A DNA stretch of 64,000 nucleotides from Rhodococcus sp. (in: high G+C Gram-positive bacteria). GTDB lineage: Bacteria; Actinomycetota; Actinomycetes; Mycobacteriales; Mycobacteriaceae. Positions 1 through 9,576 of this stretch are shown here, one piece after another. The translations under genes were made by a program, and so were the position numbers. The stretch is from the NCBI GenBank assembly GCA_012514505.1, contig JAAZAD010000348.1:1-64000 (forward strand), read 5' to 3'. The notes under the pieces were generated by a model, which was given only the letters and a program-made list of their open reading frames with translations, did no database searches and had not been told where the DNA came from. How positions within the stretch are numbered: position 1 is the stretch's first letter; each line of letters begins with the position of its first letter.

Positions 1-218
1 AGCCGCTTGTGAGTACGCATCTCGAAGTGCTCGCGCGAGTCCTTGTACTTGTGCGGCGAGCGGATGACGCAGTACACGTTCTTTTCTGTCGGCAACGGCA
101 CGGGTCCGACGACACGGGCCCCGGTACGGGTCACCGTCTCGACGATCTTGCGCGCTGACGCATCGATCGCCTCATGGTCGTAGGCCTTGAGCCTGATGCG
201 GATCTTTTGTCCCGCCAC
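1..218 (-). CDS. rpsJ: 30S ribosomal protein S10, N-terminal part (cut by window edge)
   Basis: The reverse strand from a GTG at 218 reads [19 protein letters not shown] and continues through [19 protein letters not shown] to the window edge. This is the classic N-terminal two-thirds of S10, a 30S head protein that also acts as transcription factor NusE. A purine-rich AAAGGAC lies a few bases upstream of the GTG. About 72 residues are present; the rest of the gene, and presumably the S10 ribosomal protein operon that rpsJ normally opens, lies to the left of the window. It is divergent from the exporter genes at 703. Confidence 0.97.
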   Translation of the reverse strand, partial: MAGQKIRIRLKAYDHEAIDASARKIVETVTRTGARVVGPVPLPTEKNVYCVIRSPHKYKDSREHFEMRTHKR

Positions 219-702
219 GCTTGGTGTCCTTTTCTTGCCGCGTTTCGTAGCTCGACCCGAGCCGGGTCGAACCATCTCGTCTGCACAGTCCTTGCCGACC
301 GCAACCAGAACGCCTAGGCGATCGGGACTCACCCGATCCGCTGCCGCTGTTCATCTGTCATGGTTCCTCCGGTACACGCGGTCGGGCGTGTCGCCCTCCC
401 GCTCATTCTCCGCCGCTGAACTTTTCAGCTGCATCGGCGGTGAACCCGTACCGGACGTACCCGAATTCGGGTACTCGGTAGGTACTGCTTCCGTCTTGCA
501 TGATCGCAACAAAGTCTACGGACTCCGTTGCGACTCACTTCGCCTCACCGGGTTCGGGCCGCAAACGTTCGCGTCCCACGCAAGGCAACCCGAACAGTAT
601 GCCGTACACCGGCCGAGACTTCAAACTGCTGTTTCAGGAGGTACGCGGCTCCCCCGCCACCGTCGACTTTCGTGTCAGGTAGCTCGTGACATACTCGACG
701 GT
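219..702. promoter_or_regulatory. Divergent upstream region between rpsJ and the exporter operon
   Basis: About 480 bp with no convincing gene; the short open frames here lack ribosome binding sites and protein-like composition. It must carry the rpsJ/S10-operon promoter and leader on the minus strand and the exporter promoter on the plus strand. Visible structure includes an inverted repeat TCGACCC-gagcc-GGGTCGA at 252-270 in the rpsJ leader and an 18-bp perfect palindrome at 457-474. No clear promoter boxes could be fixed by eye. Confidence 0.6.
457..474. promoter_or_regulatory. Perfect 18-bp palindrome, candidate operator
   Basis: GTACCCGAATTCGGGTAC is its own reverse complement. Two further partial GTAC/GGTAC motifs flank it (around 448-460 and 478-484). 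It sits in the rpsJ/exporter divergent region, about 230 bp before the ABC ATPase start. It has the look of a dimeric repressor site, but the regulator is unknown. Confidence 0.4.
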
Positions 703-1713
703 ATGACTGCACCCCAACCTGCTGTTCTGGTCGAGGGAATCGAAAAGTCCTTCGGATCGGTGAAAGCCCTCCGGGGTGTCAGTTTCGAAGTCCCCCGCGG
801 GACCGTACTCGGCATTCTCGGCCCCAATGGCGCCGGTAAGACCACCACGGTCAATGTGCTGTCGACCTTGCTGCGCCCCGACAAGGGGCGCGCTGTCATT
901 GCGGGACACGACGTCGTGTCCGATGCGGCCGGTGTTCGTCGCTCGGTGATGATGACCGGACAGTACGCGGCTCTCGACGAGTCGTTGTCGGGTCGGGAGA
1001 ATCTGGTTCTGTTCGGGCGGCTGATGGGTCTACGCAAGGGCGCCGCGAAAGCGCGTGCCACCGAATTGCTCGAGGAATTCGATCTCGTCGGTGCCGGCGA
1101 CCGGAAGGTCATCGAGTACTCGGGCGGTATGCGCCGCCGCGTGGACATCGCATGCGGCCTCGTGACGCGACCGGAAGTCGTGTTCCTCGACGAGCCCACC
1201 ACGGGTCTCGATCCCCGAAGTCGGCAGAGTGTGTGGTCGTTGGTGTCCGCACTGAAGGAACAGGGCATCACGATCCTGCTCACCACCCAGTACCTCGAAG
1301 AAGCAGACTTGCTGAGTGACAACATCGTCGTCATCGACAAGGGCACGGTGATCGCCGAGGGTACGGCCGACGAGTTGAAGGCCCGCACTGGCGGAAACTA
1401 CTGCGAGGTCGTACCGGCTCGTCTCGAAGACCTCCCTGTGGTTCGCGACATCCTCGCTTCGCTCACCTCACCCGACAAAGTCACCGAGACCGGTTCCGAC
1501 CGGCTGTCGATCCCCGCGGAATACGGCGCACAGACCCTTGCAGAGGCATTGCGGCGACTCGACCTGGCCAAGGTCGAACTCGCGGACATCGCCCTGCGCC
1601 GTCCGTCCCTCGACGATGTGTTCCTCTCGATCACGGGCCGCAACGACGCCACCGATCCCGGTGCTGCTGTGGAGTCCGACCGCGCTCCGCAACGAGAGGG
1701 ACTGTCGCTGTGA
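703..1713 (+). CDS. Daunorubicin-resistance type ABC transporter ATP-binding protein (DrrA family)
   Basis: This 336-aa cytoplasmic ATPase would energise export by the two permeases that follow. Walker A is GPNGAGKTTT (Lys46), the signature is YSGGMRRRVDIA and Walker B is VVFLDEPTTGLD, followed by the switch region LLTTQYLEEAD. The length and a C-terminal extension of about 90 residues after the ABC core fit the DrrA/CcmA family. The frame is open far upstream, but the ATG at 703 gives the conserved start MTAPQPAVLVEGIEKSFG. No strong Shine-Dalgarno is visible, so leaderless or weak initiation is possible. It overlaps the next gene by 4 bp (GTGA). The substrate is not shown by sequence. Position beside the NRPS cluster suggests the peptide product, as DrrABC-like exporters commonly accompany actinobacterial peptide and glycolipid loci. 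Confidence 0.92.
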   Translation: MTAPQPAVLVEGIEKSFGSVKALRGVSFEVPRGTVLGILGPNGAGKTTTVNVLSTLLRPDKGRAVIAGHDVVSDAAGVRRSVMMTGQYAALDESLSGRENLVLFGRLMGLRKGAAKARATELLEEFDLVGAGDRKVIEYSGGMRRRVDIACGLVTRPEVVFLDEPTTGLDPRSRQSVWSLVSALKEQGITILLTTQYLEEADLLSDNIVVIDKGTVIAEGTADELKARTGGNYCEVVPARLEDLPVVRDILASLTSPDKVTETGSDRLSIPAEYGAQTLAEALRRLDLAKVELADIALRRPSLDDVFLSITGRNDATDPGAAVESDRAPQREGLSL

Positions 1714-2543
1714 CCTCGACCACCAAGCCGCGGACCTCGGCACGCGCCGGGTCCGCGTCGATCGCTGGCCGGCACGCGCGCCCGAAACCGACAGCCTTCG
1801 GACAGTGGCTCGCACTGTCGGGCCGCAACATGCACACGATGTGGGTGTACGGCCAGTTCTTCGTCGCAGTGCTGGCGCCGCTGATCTTCACCATCGGCTT
1901 CTACCTGCCCCTCAAGCTGGTGATGCAGCTGACGGCAGGCGTCGACTACGCCCAGTTCGTCATGCCGATCATCGTGTTGCAGGCCATGGCATTCACTGCG
2001 GTGTCGGCAGCTCACCGGGCCGCGACCGAGGCGTCGAACGGCATGAACTCCCGGTTCCAGACGATGCCGATCGCCACCGGAGTGCCCCTCGCTGCGCGTA
2101 TGACGTCCTGCTTCGTTCATTCGGCGGTGTCACTGATCGCGGCCATCGGGTACGGATACCTGATCGGATTCCGATTCCAGGCGGGAGTCGACTTCACCAT
2201 CGGGTTCTGCGCATTCGCCATGCTGGTCGGGTTCACATTGACAGCCGGTGCCGACGCCCTCGGAACACTGACGAAGAGCCCCACGATCACCAGCCAGGCA
2301 CTCACCATTCCGCAGTTGATTCTCGGCATGTTCTCGTCCGGTTTCGTTCCGGTGTCCAACTTTCCGGAATGGGCGCAGGGGTTCGTGCGTAACCAGCCGA
2401 TCTCGCACTTTGCCAATTCACTGCGTGGCATGACAGACGGGACGATCACACTGCACGGGCTCATGCCGTCGATTCTGTGGTGCGCAGGTCTGGCGCTCGT
2501 ATTCATTCCACTGTCCATCTGGGCGAACGTGAGGCGCGGATGA
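1710..2543 (+). CDS. ABC-2 type permease, DrrB-like
   Basis: This 277-aa integral membrane protein starts at a GTG overlapping the ATPase stop. After a charged cytoplasmic N-terminus of about 40 residues it shows five to six hydrophobic segments (for example FFVAVLAPLIFTIGFYLPL, FVMPIIVLQAMAF, TLTAGADALGTL and ILWCAGLALVFIPLSIWANV). The late segment with FSSGFVPVSNFPEWAQGFVRNQPI is characteristic of DrrB/DrrC permeases. It should pair with the ATPase at 703 and the second permease at 2540 as a heterodimeric exporter. Its stop overlaps the next ATG. Confidence 0.9.
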   Translation: MTSTTKPRTSARAGSASIAGRHARPKPTAFGQWLALSGRNMHTMWVYGQFFVAVLAPLIFTIGFYLPLKLVMQLTAGVDYAQFVMPIIVLQAMAFTAVSAAHRAATEASNGMNSRFQTMPIATGVPLAARMTSCFVHSAVSLIAAIGYGYLIGFRFQAGVDFTIGFCAFAMLVGFTLTAGADALGTLTKSPTITSQALTIPQLILGMFSSGFVPVSNFPEWAQGFVRNQPISHFANSLRGMTDGTITLHGLMPSILWCAGLALVFIPLSIWANVRRG

Positions 2544-3394
2544 CCCAAGAACAGCAAGTACAGCAAATCCCCAGCCTGGCACTGACCTTCCCGCCGGCCA
2601 CGGAAACGAATTCCGAGAAATCGGCGCGGGCGTTGGTCGCCCACAGCCTCCTTCAGACCGGACGACTGCTTCTTCGGTGGACCCGCGATCCGTTCACGAT
2701 GCTGCAGGCCGTGATCTATCCGGCACTCATGCTGGTGATGTTCTGGATCGTTCTCGGTGTCACGATCACCGAGGGTACGAACGTCGAGGCCATCTACGGC
2801 CAGGTTGCGATGATCACCCTCGTCGGCGCGATGTTCGGCTCGATCGCGAGCGGACTGTCACTGAAGAAGGAGTGGGCCGACGGGCTACTCAGTCGCTTCT
2901 GGGTGCTGCCCGTACACCGCGCGTCCGGGTTGGTCAGTCGGTTGCTCGCTGAAGGCGTGCGAATCCTGGTCACGACGGTATTGATCGTTGCGGTGGGATT
3001 CGCGCTCGGCTTCCGGTTCGATCAGGGACTGCTGCCGGGCCTGTTGATGCTCTTGCTTCCGTTGCTGTTCGGAATGGCCTTCGCCACCCTGGTGACGGCA
3101 CTGGCAGTCAACGCCGCCAAAGCACCGCTCGTGGAACTGCTGTCGCTGCTGTGCACCCTGATGATGTTCTTCAATTCGGGATTCGTACCCACGATGGCGT
3201 ACCCGAAGTGGCTTCAGCCGGTGGTCGAGAACCAGCCGATGTCGTGCGTGATCGAAGCAATGCGGGGATTGTCCGCGGGCGGTCCTGTCGCCGAGCCACT
3301 CGTCAAGACGTTCATCTGGTGTGGCGCAGCGCTGCTGATCTTCACCTACCCGGCGATCCGCGGATACCGCCGCGCTGCCGGCACTCCCCCCTGA
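2540..3394 (+). CDS. ABC-2 type permease, DrrC-like
   Basis: This 284-aa membrane protein uses the ATG at 2540, which overlaps the upstream TGA; an upstream in-frame extension to 2477 lies inside the neighbouring gene and is rejected. The hydrophobic segments and the motif FFNSGFVPTMAYPKWLQPVVENQPMS parallel the previous permease, so the two are paralogous halves of one transporter. It is the last gene of the exporter operon and is followed by a short GC-rich hairpin at 3411-3430. Confidence 0.9.
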   Translation: MTQEQQVQQIPSLALTFPPATETNSEKSARALVAHSLLQTGRLLLRWTRDPFTMLQAVIYPALMLVMFWIVLGVTITEGTNVEAIYGQVAMITLVGAMFGSIASGLSLKKEWADGLLSRFWVLPVHRASGLVSRLLAEGVRILVTTVLIVAVGFALGFRFDQGLLPGLLMLLLPLLFGMAFATLVTALAVNAAKAPLVELLSLLCTLMMFFNSGFVPTMAYPKWLQPVVENQPMSCVIEAMRGLSAGGPVAEPLVKTFIWCGAALLIFTYPAIRGYRRAAGTPP

Positions 3395-3410
3395 TCGAGG
3401 GGACGTCAAT

Positions 3411-3430
3411 GAGGCCCTGAGCGGGGCCTC
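3411..3430 (+). terminator. Hairpin after the exporter operon
   Basis: GAGGCCC-TGAGCG-GGGCCTC forms a perfect 7-bp stem with a 6-nt loop, 17 bp after the last exporter stop codon. No U-tract follows, as is common for actinobacterial intrinsic terminators. Confidence 0.55.
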
Positions 3431-3588
3431 GATCGCGCGGAAACGGTCATATCGGAAATCGCGTCGTGTGACACTGGTCACCGTTGTGCCGACTCGTGAA
3501 TCGTGCAGCGACGTGCACGGACCGAGTGGGCTTACCCCAACGGCGGCCACGCGCTGATGCCCGCGGCCATTCCGGAAGGAATCCGCTC

Positions 3589-4008
3589 ATGCACAAGGCG
3601 TTATTCGATTTCCAACCTCGCCGCGCCGGTCGTGCCGCCGCGATGCTCCTCACTGTGGCTGCCACCATCACCACATTCACGGTAGGTGCCGCGCCTGCCT
3701 CCGCGGCGCCAACCGACGGCACCGTCTACATCACCGAACCCAACAGCGGCGAACTGGTCACCGTCCCCGTCACCGGCGGGGCACCCACCACCCTCACCAC
3801 CGAACTCGACGAACCGTACGGAGTGGCCGTCGCCGATAACACCCTCTACATCACCGAAATCAGCAGCGGCGAACTGGTCACCGTCCCCATCACCGGCGGC
3901 ACCCCCACCACCATCACCACCGAACTCAGCGGCCCGTATGGAGTGGCCGTCGAACCCGAGGGAAGCTGCTCCGGCTCACTCTGCGACCTCTTCGGCAACC
4001 TCTCGTAA
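3589..4008 (+). CDS. Small secreted protein with two beta-propeller-like repeats
   Basis: This 139-aa protein starts at the ATG at 3589, which has a strong GGAAGGA ribosome binding site; the longer open frame from 3484 lacks one. Residues 1-40 form a Sec signal peptide: positively charged start, hydrophobic core MLLTVAATITTFTVGA, cleavage near ASA-AP. Two almost identical 40-residue units follow, each containing YITE..SGELVTVP(V/I)TGG.PTT(L/I)TTEL..PYGVAV. They resemble NHL/SMP-30 propeller blades. A full propeller has six or more blades, so this is a miniature, truncated or oligomerising version. It ends in CSGSLCDLFGNLS with two cysteines. The function is unknown. It has its own terminator and may be unrelated to the NRPS. 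Confidence 0.8.
   Translation: MHKALFDFQPRRAGRAAAMLLTVAATITTFTVGAAPASAAPTDGTVYITEPNSGELVTVPVTGGAPTTLTTELDEPYGVAVADNTLYITEISSGELVTVPITGGTPTTITTELSGPYGVAVEPEGSCSGSLCDLFGNLS
3721..3960 (+). repeat. Two in-frame 120-bp tandem repeats
   Basis: The segments 3721-3840 and 3841-3960 are offset by exactly 120 bp and are closely similar at DNA level (for example ACCGAAnnCAnCAGCGGCGA in both). They encode the two propeller-like blades of the secreted protein. High DNA identity suggests recent duplication or gene conversion. Confidence 0.8.
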
Positions 4009-4025
4009 ACAAGGCACACGAGAAA

Positions 4026-4061
4026 GCGGGACACCCTCACACAACTGTGAGGGTGTCCCGC
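4026..4061. terminator. Strong bidirectional terminator
   Basis: A perfect 16-bp stem (4026-4041 with 4046-4061) and a CAAC loop lie between the convergent secreted-protein and lipase genes, about 20 bp from each stop codon. It can serve both strands. Confidence 0.85.
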
Positions 4062-4082
4062 TGCTTACGGATAGTGGAGGTC

Positions 4083-5009
4083 TCAGCCCTCTTTGCAGGG
4101 AGCCTCGACGCGCTGCGCGTAGGTGGGATCGAGTGCAGCCTGCACGATGTACATCGCGCGGGGGTTGCTCGTCAGCTCGGCGTGTGTAGTCGTGTTCGAC
4201 TCGCATCCGTCCTGAACCCAGATGTTGTCGACGGTGGCGTCCGGGCCAGCGGTGAGGAAGGTGTTCTCGGGCGGCGTCGATATCTTGTCGTTGCGGCTCG
4301 CGATCACGGTGTAGTCGATGCCCCGATCGGTGTCGCCGCCGGCGTTGAGGATCTGCAAGAACGGCGACCCGACCATTTGCTGGATGTACGAGGGACCGAC
4401 TGCCATACCGGCCAACGGCTGCACCGGCACGCCCAATGCCTCCGCGAGGGCACCGAGTGCCTGTACGTCACCGAAGCTCGTTCCGTGGTTGGTGGCACCG
4501 AGGGTGACCAACCTGTTGACCTTGTTCTGAGAGGGATCGAGGAGGTTCGCGCCACCGTCGAAGCGGAGGTACTGGCGCGACATGGTGCCGCCCTGCGAAT
4601 GACCGACGATGTCCACCTGCGGCGAACCTGTCGTTTCCCGGACCTTGTCCACGAATCCCGCCAGCTGCACCGCCGATTCTCGGATGTCCGCACCACCGAG
4701 CATTTCCAGTACGTTGCCGTCTACCAAGTTGGCGTTGTTGCCGTACTCGAGTGCGAACACGCAGTAGCCCTCGGCAACCAGTTCGGGAGCGAGCTCCTTC
4801 CACGTCTCGACCATGCCGACCCAGGTTCCGTGCACCAACACCACTGGTCGCGGGTGCTCCGCGGTGGGCTTGCAGGACCAGTCGTTGACACCCTCGAGAG
4901 TGGAGACCGCCGGGGGATTCGGTGCGGACTCGGCCGCAACCGGTGCAGCAAACCCGAGCGAAGCGACAACACCCAACGAAACTGCCAGGGCCCTTTTGCC
5001 CAACGACAT
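4083..5009 (-). CDS. Secreted class-2 lipase / alpha-beta hydrolase
   Basis: This 308-aa exported hydrolase has a signal peptide at residues 1 to about 26 (MSLGKRALAVSLGVVASLGF, cleavage near PVAA-ES). The mature part has the oxyanion-hole loop VVLVHGTW and the nucleophile elbow GHSQGG (Ser138). Likely Asp241 (SRNDKIS) and His276 (TTTHAELTS) complete a triad. Two or more cysteines (WSCKP, GYCVF, QDGCES, APCKEG) fit disulfides in secreted lipases. The ATG at 5009 is preferred over 5015 because GGGAG lies 6 bp before it. It probably hydrolyses lipid esters outside the cell. It is divergent from the Pap operon. A role in processing a lipopeptide cannot be excluded but has no direct support. Confidence 0.88.
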   Translation of the reverse strand: MSLGKRALAVSLGVVASLGFAAPVAAESAPNPPAVSTLEGVNDWSCKPTAEHPRPVVLVHGTWVGMVETWKELAPELVAEGYCVFALEYGNNANLVDGNVLEMLGGADIRESAVQLAGFVDKVRETTGSPQVDIVGHSQGGTMSRQYLRFDGGANLLDPSQNKVNRLVTLGATNHGTSFGDVQALGALAEALGVPVQPLAGMAVGPSYIQQMVGSPFLQILNAGGDTDRGIDYTVIASRNDKISTPPENTFLTAGPDATVDNIWVQDGCESNTTTHAELTSNPRAMYIVQAALDPTYAQRVEAPCKEG

Positions 5010-5213
5010 ACCCATCTCCCTCGTATCCTTGGAAAGACCCTGCTCGTATTCTTGGAGAACTCGCGTTCCTGGAAAAACCCTTGGGGCCGTCGAGCAGGCT
5101 ACTGCATTGCACCCGCGTTGGGAAGAAAGTCTCGACCTGACATCGAGGTTACAGGAAGGGGCGAGAAAGCTCTCCGAGCACAGTGCGGACTGAGTCGAAC
5201 AGTGGGGCCGATA

Positions 5214-5587
5214 ATGTACTTTTCCGTAGAAGACCCGAACGACGAGGGCGGCCGAAACGGCAGTACGGCCCCCACATCTCCGGCGGAATCGGCATTGCAG
5301 AAGCTCGAGTTCCTGCGCGCCGAACTCGACGAGATCGACTCTGCACTGATGGAGACGGTGCGCGCACGTCTGGAGGTGTGCCTACGAATCGGGCACCTCA
5401 AACAAGAAGCCGACATCCCCGTGGTGCAGCCGGCCAGGATGGGACTGGTTCACGAACGCGCCCGCGATTTCGCTAACGCTCATGGCCTCTCCCCCGATTT
5501 CTTCAATACCCTCTACACAATTCTGATTGCGGAAACATGCCGCTTGGAGGAACAGATCATCAACGCCGACTTTGCGAGCGATCCAGA

Positions 5588-5591
<4 letters not shown>
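5214..5591 (+). CDS. papB: Chorismate mutase-like protein, probable 4-amino-4-deoxychorismate mutase (PapB type)
   Basis: This 125-aa AroQ-fold protein carries the helical pattern LRAELDEIDSALMETVRARLEVCLRIGHLKQE, with the Arg and Lys residues that bind chorismate-like substrates. In primary metabolism such a protein would make prephenate. Here it overlaps by 4 bp a PabA-PabB fusion and sits in front of a prephenate dehydrogenase homologue. That context indicates rearrangement of 4-amino-4-deoxychorismate to 4-amino-4-deoxyprephenate, as in chloramphenicol and pristinamycin pathways. The ATG at 5214 is the first start that avoids a long non-homologous extension antisense to the lipase. This is the first gene of the operon 5214-9548. 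Confidence 0.85.
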
Positions 5592-7654
<2,063 letters not shown>

Positions 7655-7656
7655 TC

Positions 7657-8553
7657 GTGACGCCCGGCGTCCGACTGGATTCGGCCGTTGTCGTCGGCGG
7701 AGCGGGGGCGGTCGGCGTCATGGTCGGCGACGTGTTCCGGACGGCCGGTATCGATGTCGCCGTCGTCGACAAGGCTGCGCGGCAGCCCTTCCCCGGCACC
7801 TACATGCGCGCCGACATCACGGCACCCGACAGCGCACTGAAAAGCCTTCTCCGAGGGGCGGGCGTCATAGTCCTCGCAGTACCCGAGCAGGCGGCACTCG
7901 ATGCCTTGCCCGAACTCGCCGGATCACTGTCGGCCGAGTCGGTTCTCGCGGACACACTGTCGGTGAAATCGCGTTTCGCCGAAGCCTTACAGGCGAGCCC
8001 GATCGAGTGCGCGGCGGTCGGCATCAACCCCATGTTCGCGCCCACTCTCGAACCGAACGGACGCCCGGTCGCCGCTGTCACCTACCGCCCCGGAGCCGGC
8101 GTGGATCGCGTGCTGAGCGCATTCACCGAATCGGGAGCCGCGGTGATACCCCTCGAGGCGGATCGCCACGACCGGCTCACCGCGCTCACACAGGCGTTGA
8201 CCCACGCGAGCATCCTGTCGTTCGGGCTAGCGCTGGCCGAAGAGGAGCTCGACCCTGCCGAACTCGTCGCGGTCGGCACCCCACCCCACATGCTGTCGCT
8301 CGCGCTCCTTGCCCGAGTCTCGGGCGGCACCCCGGAGGTGTACTGGGATGTCCAGGCGGGTAACCCCTACGCAGAACAGGCCCGCCGTGGGCTGGCCAAC
8401 GCCGTCACGGCACTGAACGACGTGGTCGCCAACGGCGACGAAGCAAGGTTCACGAGGTTGATGGAACGCGCCGAATCCGCACTGGGCAGCGAGTCCGAAG
8501 CGTTGCGGACAACCTGCGCGGAGGTGTTCACCCAACTGGGACGGAGGTACTGA
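7657..8553 (+). CDS. papC: Prephenate dehydrogenase-like protein, probable 4-amino-4-deoxyprephenate dehydrogenase (PapC type)
   Basis: This 298-aa enzyme would oxidatively decarboxylate 4-amino-4-deoxyprephenate to 4-aminophenylpyruvate, which needs only transamination to become 4-aminophenylalanine. The N-terminal Rossmann motif is VVVGGAGAVGVMVG, followed by an acidic VVDKAA at the end of strand 2. TyrA-like segments include VILAVPEQA, ADTLSVKS, GINPMFAPT and LTALTQALTHASILSFG with the family histidines. The GTG at 7657 lies 2 bp after the papA stop. No dedicated aminotransferase gene is in the operon, so a housekeeping aromatic aminotransferase is assumed. Confidence 0.88.
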   Translation: MTPGVRLDSAVVVGGAGAVGVMVGDVFRTAGIDVAVVDKAARQPFPGTYMRADITAPDSALKSLLRGAGVIVLAVPEQAALDALPELAGSLSAESVLADTLSVKSRFAEALQASPIECAAVGINPMFAPTLEPNGRPVAAVTYRPGAGVDRVLSAFTESGAAVIPLEADRHDRLTALTQALTHASILSFGLALAEEELDPAELVAVGTPPHMLSLALLARVSGGTPEVYWDVQAGNPYAEQARRGLANAVTALNDVVANGDEARFTRLMERAESALGSESEALRTTCAEVFTQLGRRY

Positions 8554-9548
8554 TGACACTCGCGGAGCCACACAATCGTGTCGAATCAGCGGTCCTTCGC
8601 GGGCTCACTCGTGACAGCGCGGTAGTCCGCGGGCTCGCCCGCGACAGCGCAGTCATCCGCGGGCTCGCCCGCTCATGGAGCCACCGCGCGACGGTGAAGA
8701 AGGCCGAACCCGATCTCGACGACCTCTTCGACCTCGGCAAGCGTGACTACCCGAACGCCCTGCTCCCGTTCGCGGATCACGACACCTTCCGCGGCTTGGA
8801 CACCGACCAACAGGACCGGCTCCGTTCGTGGGCATGGATCGCCTTCAACAAGAACGTGATGGACGTCGAGGAGTACGTGGTCAATCCGGGTTTCGATCTG
8901 ATCGCCCACGACGGCCTCGATTCCGGGATCGGCGAAACCATGGCTCTGGCCGTGCACCAGGCGATGGTGGACGAGCAGTACCACACGTTGATGCACCTGA
9001 ACGCGAGCGCCGTCATGCGTCGCCGCAGGGGCTGGCCGATGCCGAACAAGGCCTTACCGGATGTGCGCACGGTCCGTCGACAACACGAAGTCACCTCGTC
9101 CGAGCCGGACCCGCGACGCCGCGCAATCGACACGTTGGCCTACATGACGGTCGCCGAAATCTCGATCAGCGCCTACCTCGATCTGATCTCCGAGGACGAA
9201 GCGATCCAGCCCGTCAACCGGGCAACGGTCGCCTTGCACAATCGCGACGAACGCGCACACGCCACGATCGCCGACGACATCGCGGGCGTCGTCTACGACA
9301 CCTTGAGCGAGCCGGAACGAGACTTGTACCTCGCCGGGCTCGTCGACGCCATGACGGCATTCGCCGGCAACGACTTCGCCGCGTGGCACCGCATCGTCGA
9401 ACTCGAACGGGTGCCCGGCGGCCGAGCAATGATCGACGACGCGGCGCACGATGGCGGGCACCGGAACCTCGTCCAGGACTTCACCGGAATCCGAAAGCTG
9501 TGCAACCACGTCGGTGCCGCAGATCGGATCCAGTGCGACTGGACCTGA
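8553..9548 (+). CDS. AurF-family di-iron arylamine N-oxygenase
   Basis: This 331-aa soluble enzyme is expected to oxidise an aryl amine to hydroxylamine, nitroso or nitro. The ligand pattern of AurF is visible: Glu in VEEYVV (106/107), Glu141 and His144 in VDEQYH, Glu202 in TVAEIS, and His229, Glu233 and His236 in HNRDERAH, with the same spacing as AurF's H-x3-E-x2-H. The substrate is inferred from the operon: 4-aminophenylalanine, free or carrier-bound, as for CmlI and ObaC. The ATG shares one base with the papC stop and has GGAGG upstream. Residues 12-41 form three tandem 10-residue repeats (SAVxRGLxRD), an unusual N-terminal extension. It ends 28 bp from the end of the convergent NRPS gene. 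Confidence 0.9.
   Translation: MTLAEPHNRVESAVLRGLTRDSAVVRGLARDSAVIRGLARSWSHRATVKKAEPDLDDLFDLGKRDYPNALLPFADHDTFRGLDTDQQDRLRSWAWIAFNKNVMDVEEYVVNPGFDLIAHDGLDSGIGETMALAVHQAMVDEQYHTLMHLNASAVMRRRRGWPMPNKALPDVRTVRRQHEVTSSEPDPRRRAIDTLAYMTVAEISISAYLDLISEDEAIQPVNRATVALHNRDERAHATIADDIAGVVYDTLSEPERDLYLAGLVDAMTAFAGNDFAAWHRIVELERVPGGRAMIDDAAHDGGHRNLVQDFTGIRKLCNHVGAADRIQCDWT
8586..8675 (+). repeat. Three 30-bp tandem repeats inside the N-oxygenase gene
   Basis: Units 8586-8615, 8616-8645 and 8646-8675 share GCGnnnnTCCGCGGGCTC-like sequence and encode SAVLRGLTRD, SAVVRGLARD and SAVIRGLARS. The in-frame multiple of 3 preserves the protein. Copy number may vary between strains. Confidence 0.85.
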
Positions 9549-9576
9549 TCCGCGGCACCGACCAACGACTATCCGA

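Noticed and set aside
187-702. N-terminal extension of the exporter ATPase
   Set aside because: The frame is open by chance; the extension has no ABC homology, crosses the rpsJ start, and the DrrA family begins at the 703 ATG.
4083-5009. Secreted lipase as the missing NRPS thioesterase
   Set aside because: It carries a clear signal peptide and lipase-type motifs, so it acts outside the cell; a release role has no support.
4047-5213. Long N-terminal extension of the chorismate mutase-like protein
   Set aside because: It is antisense to a clear lipase gene with signal peptide and catalytic triad; the mutase homology starts after 5214.
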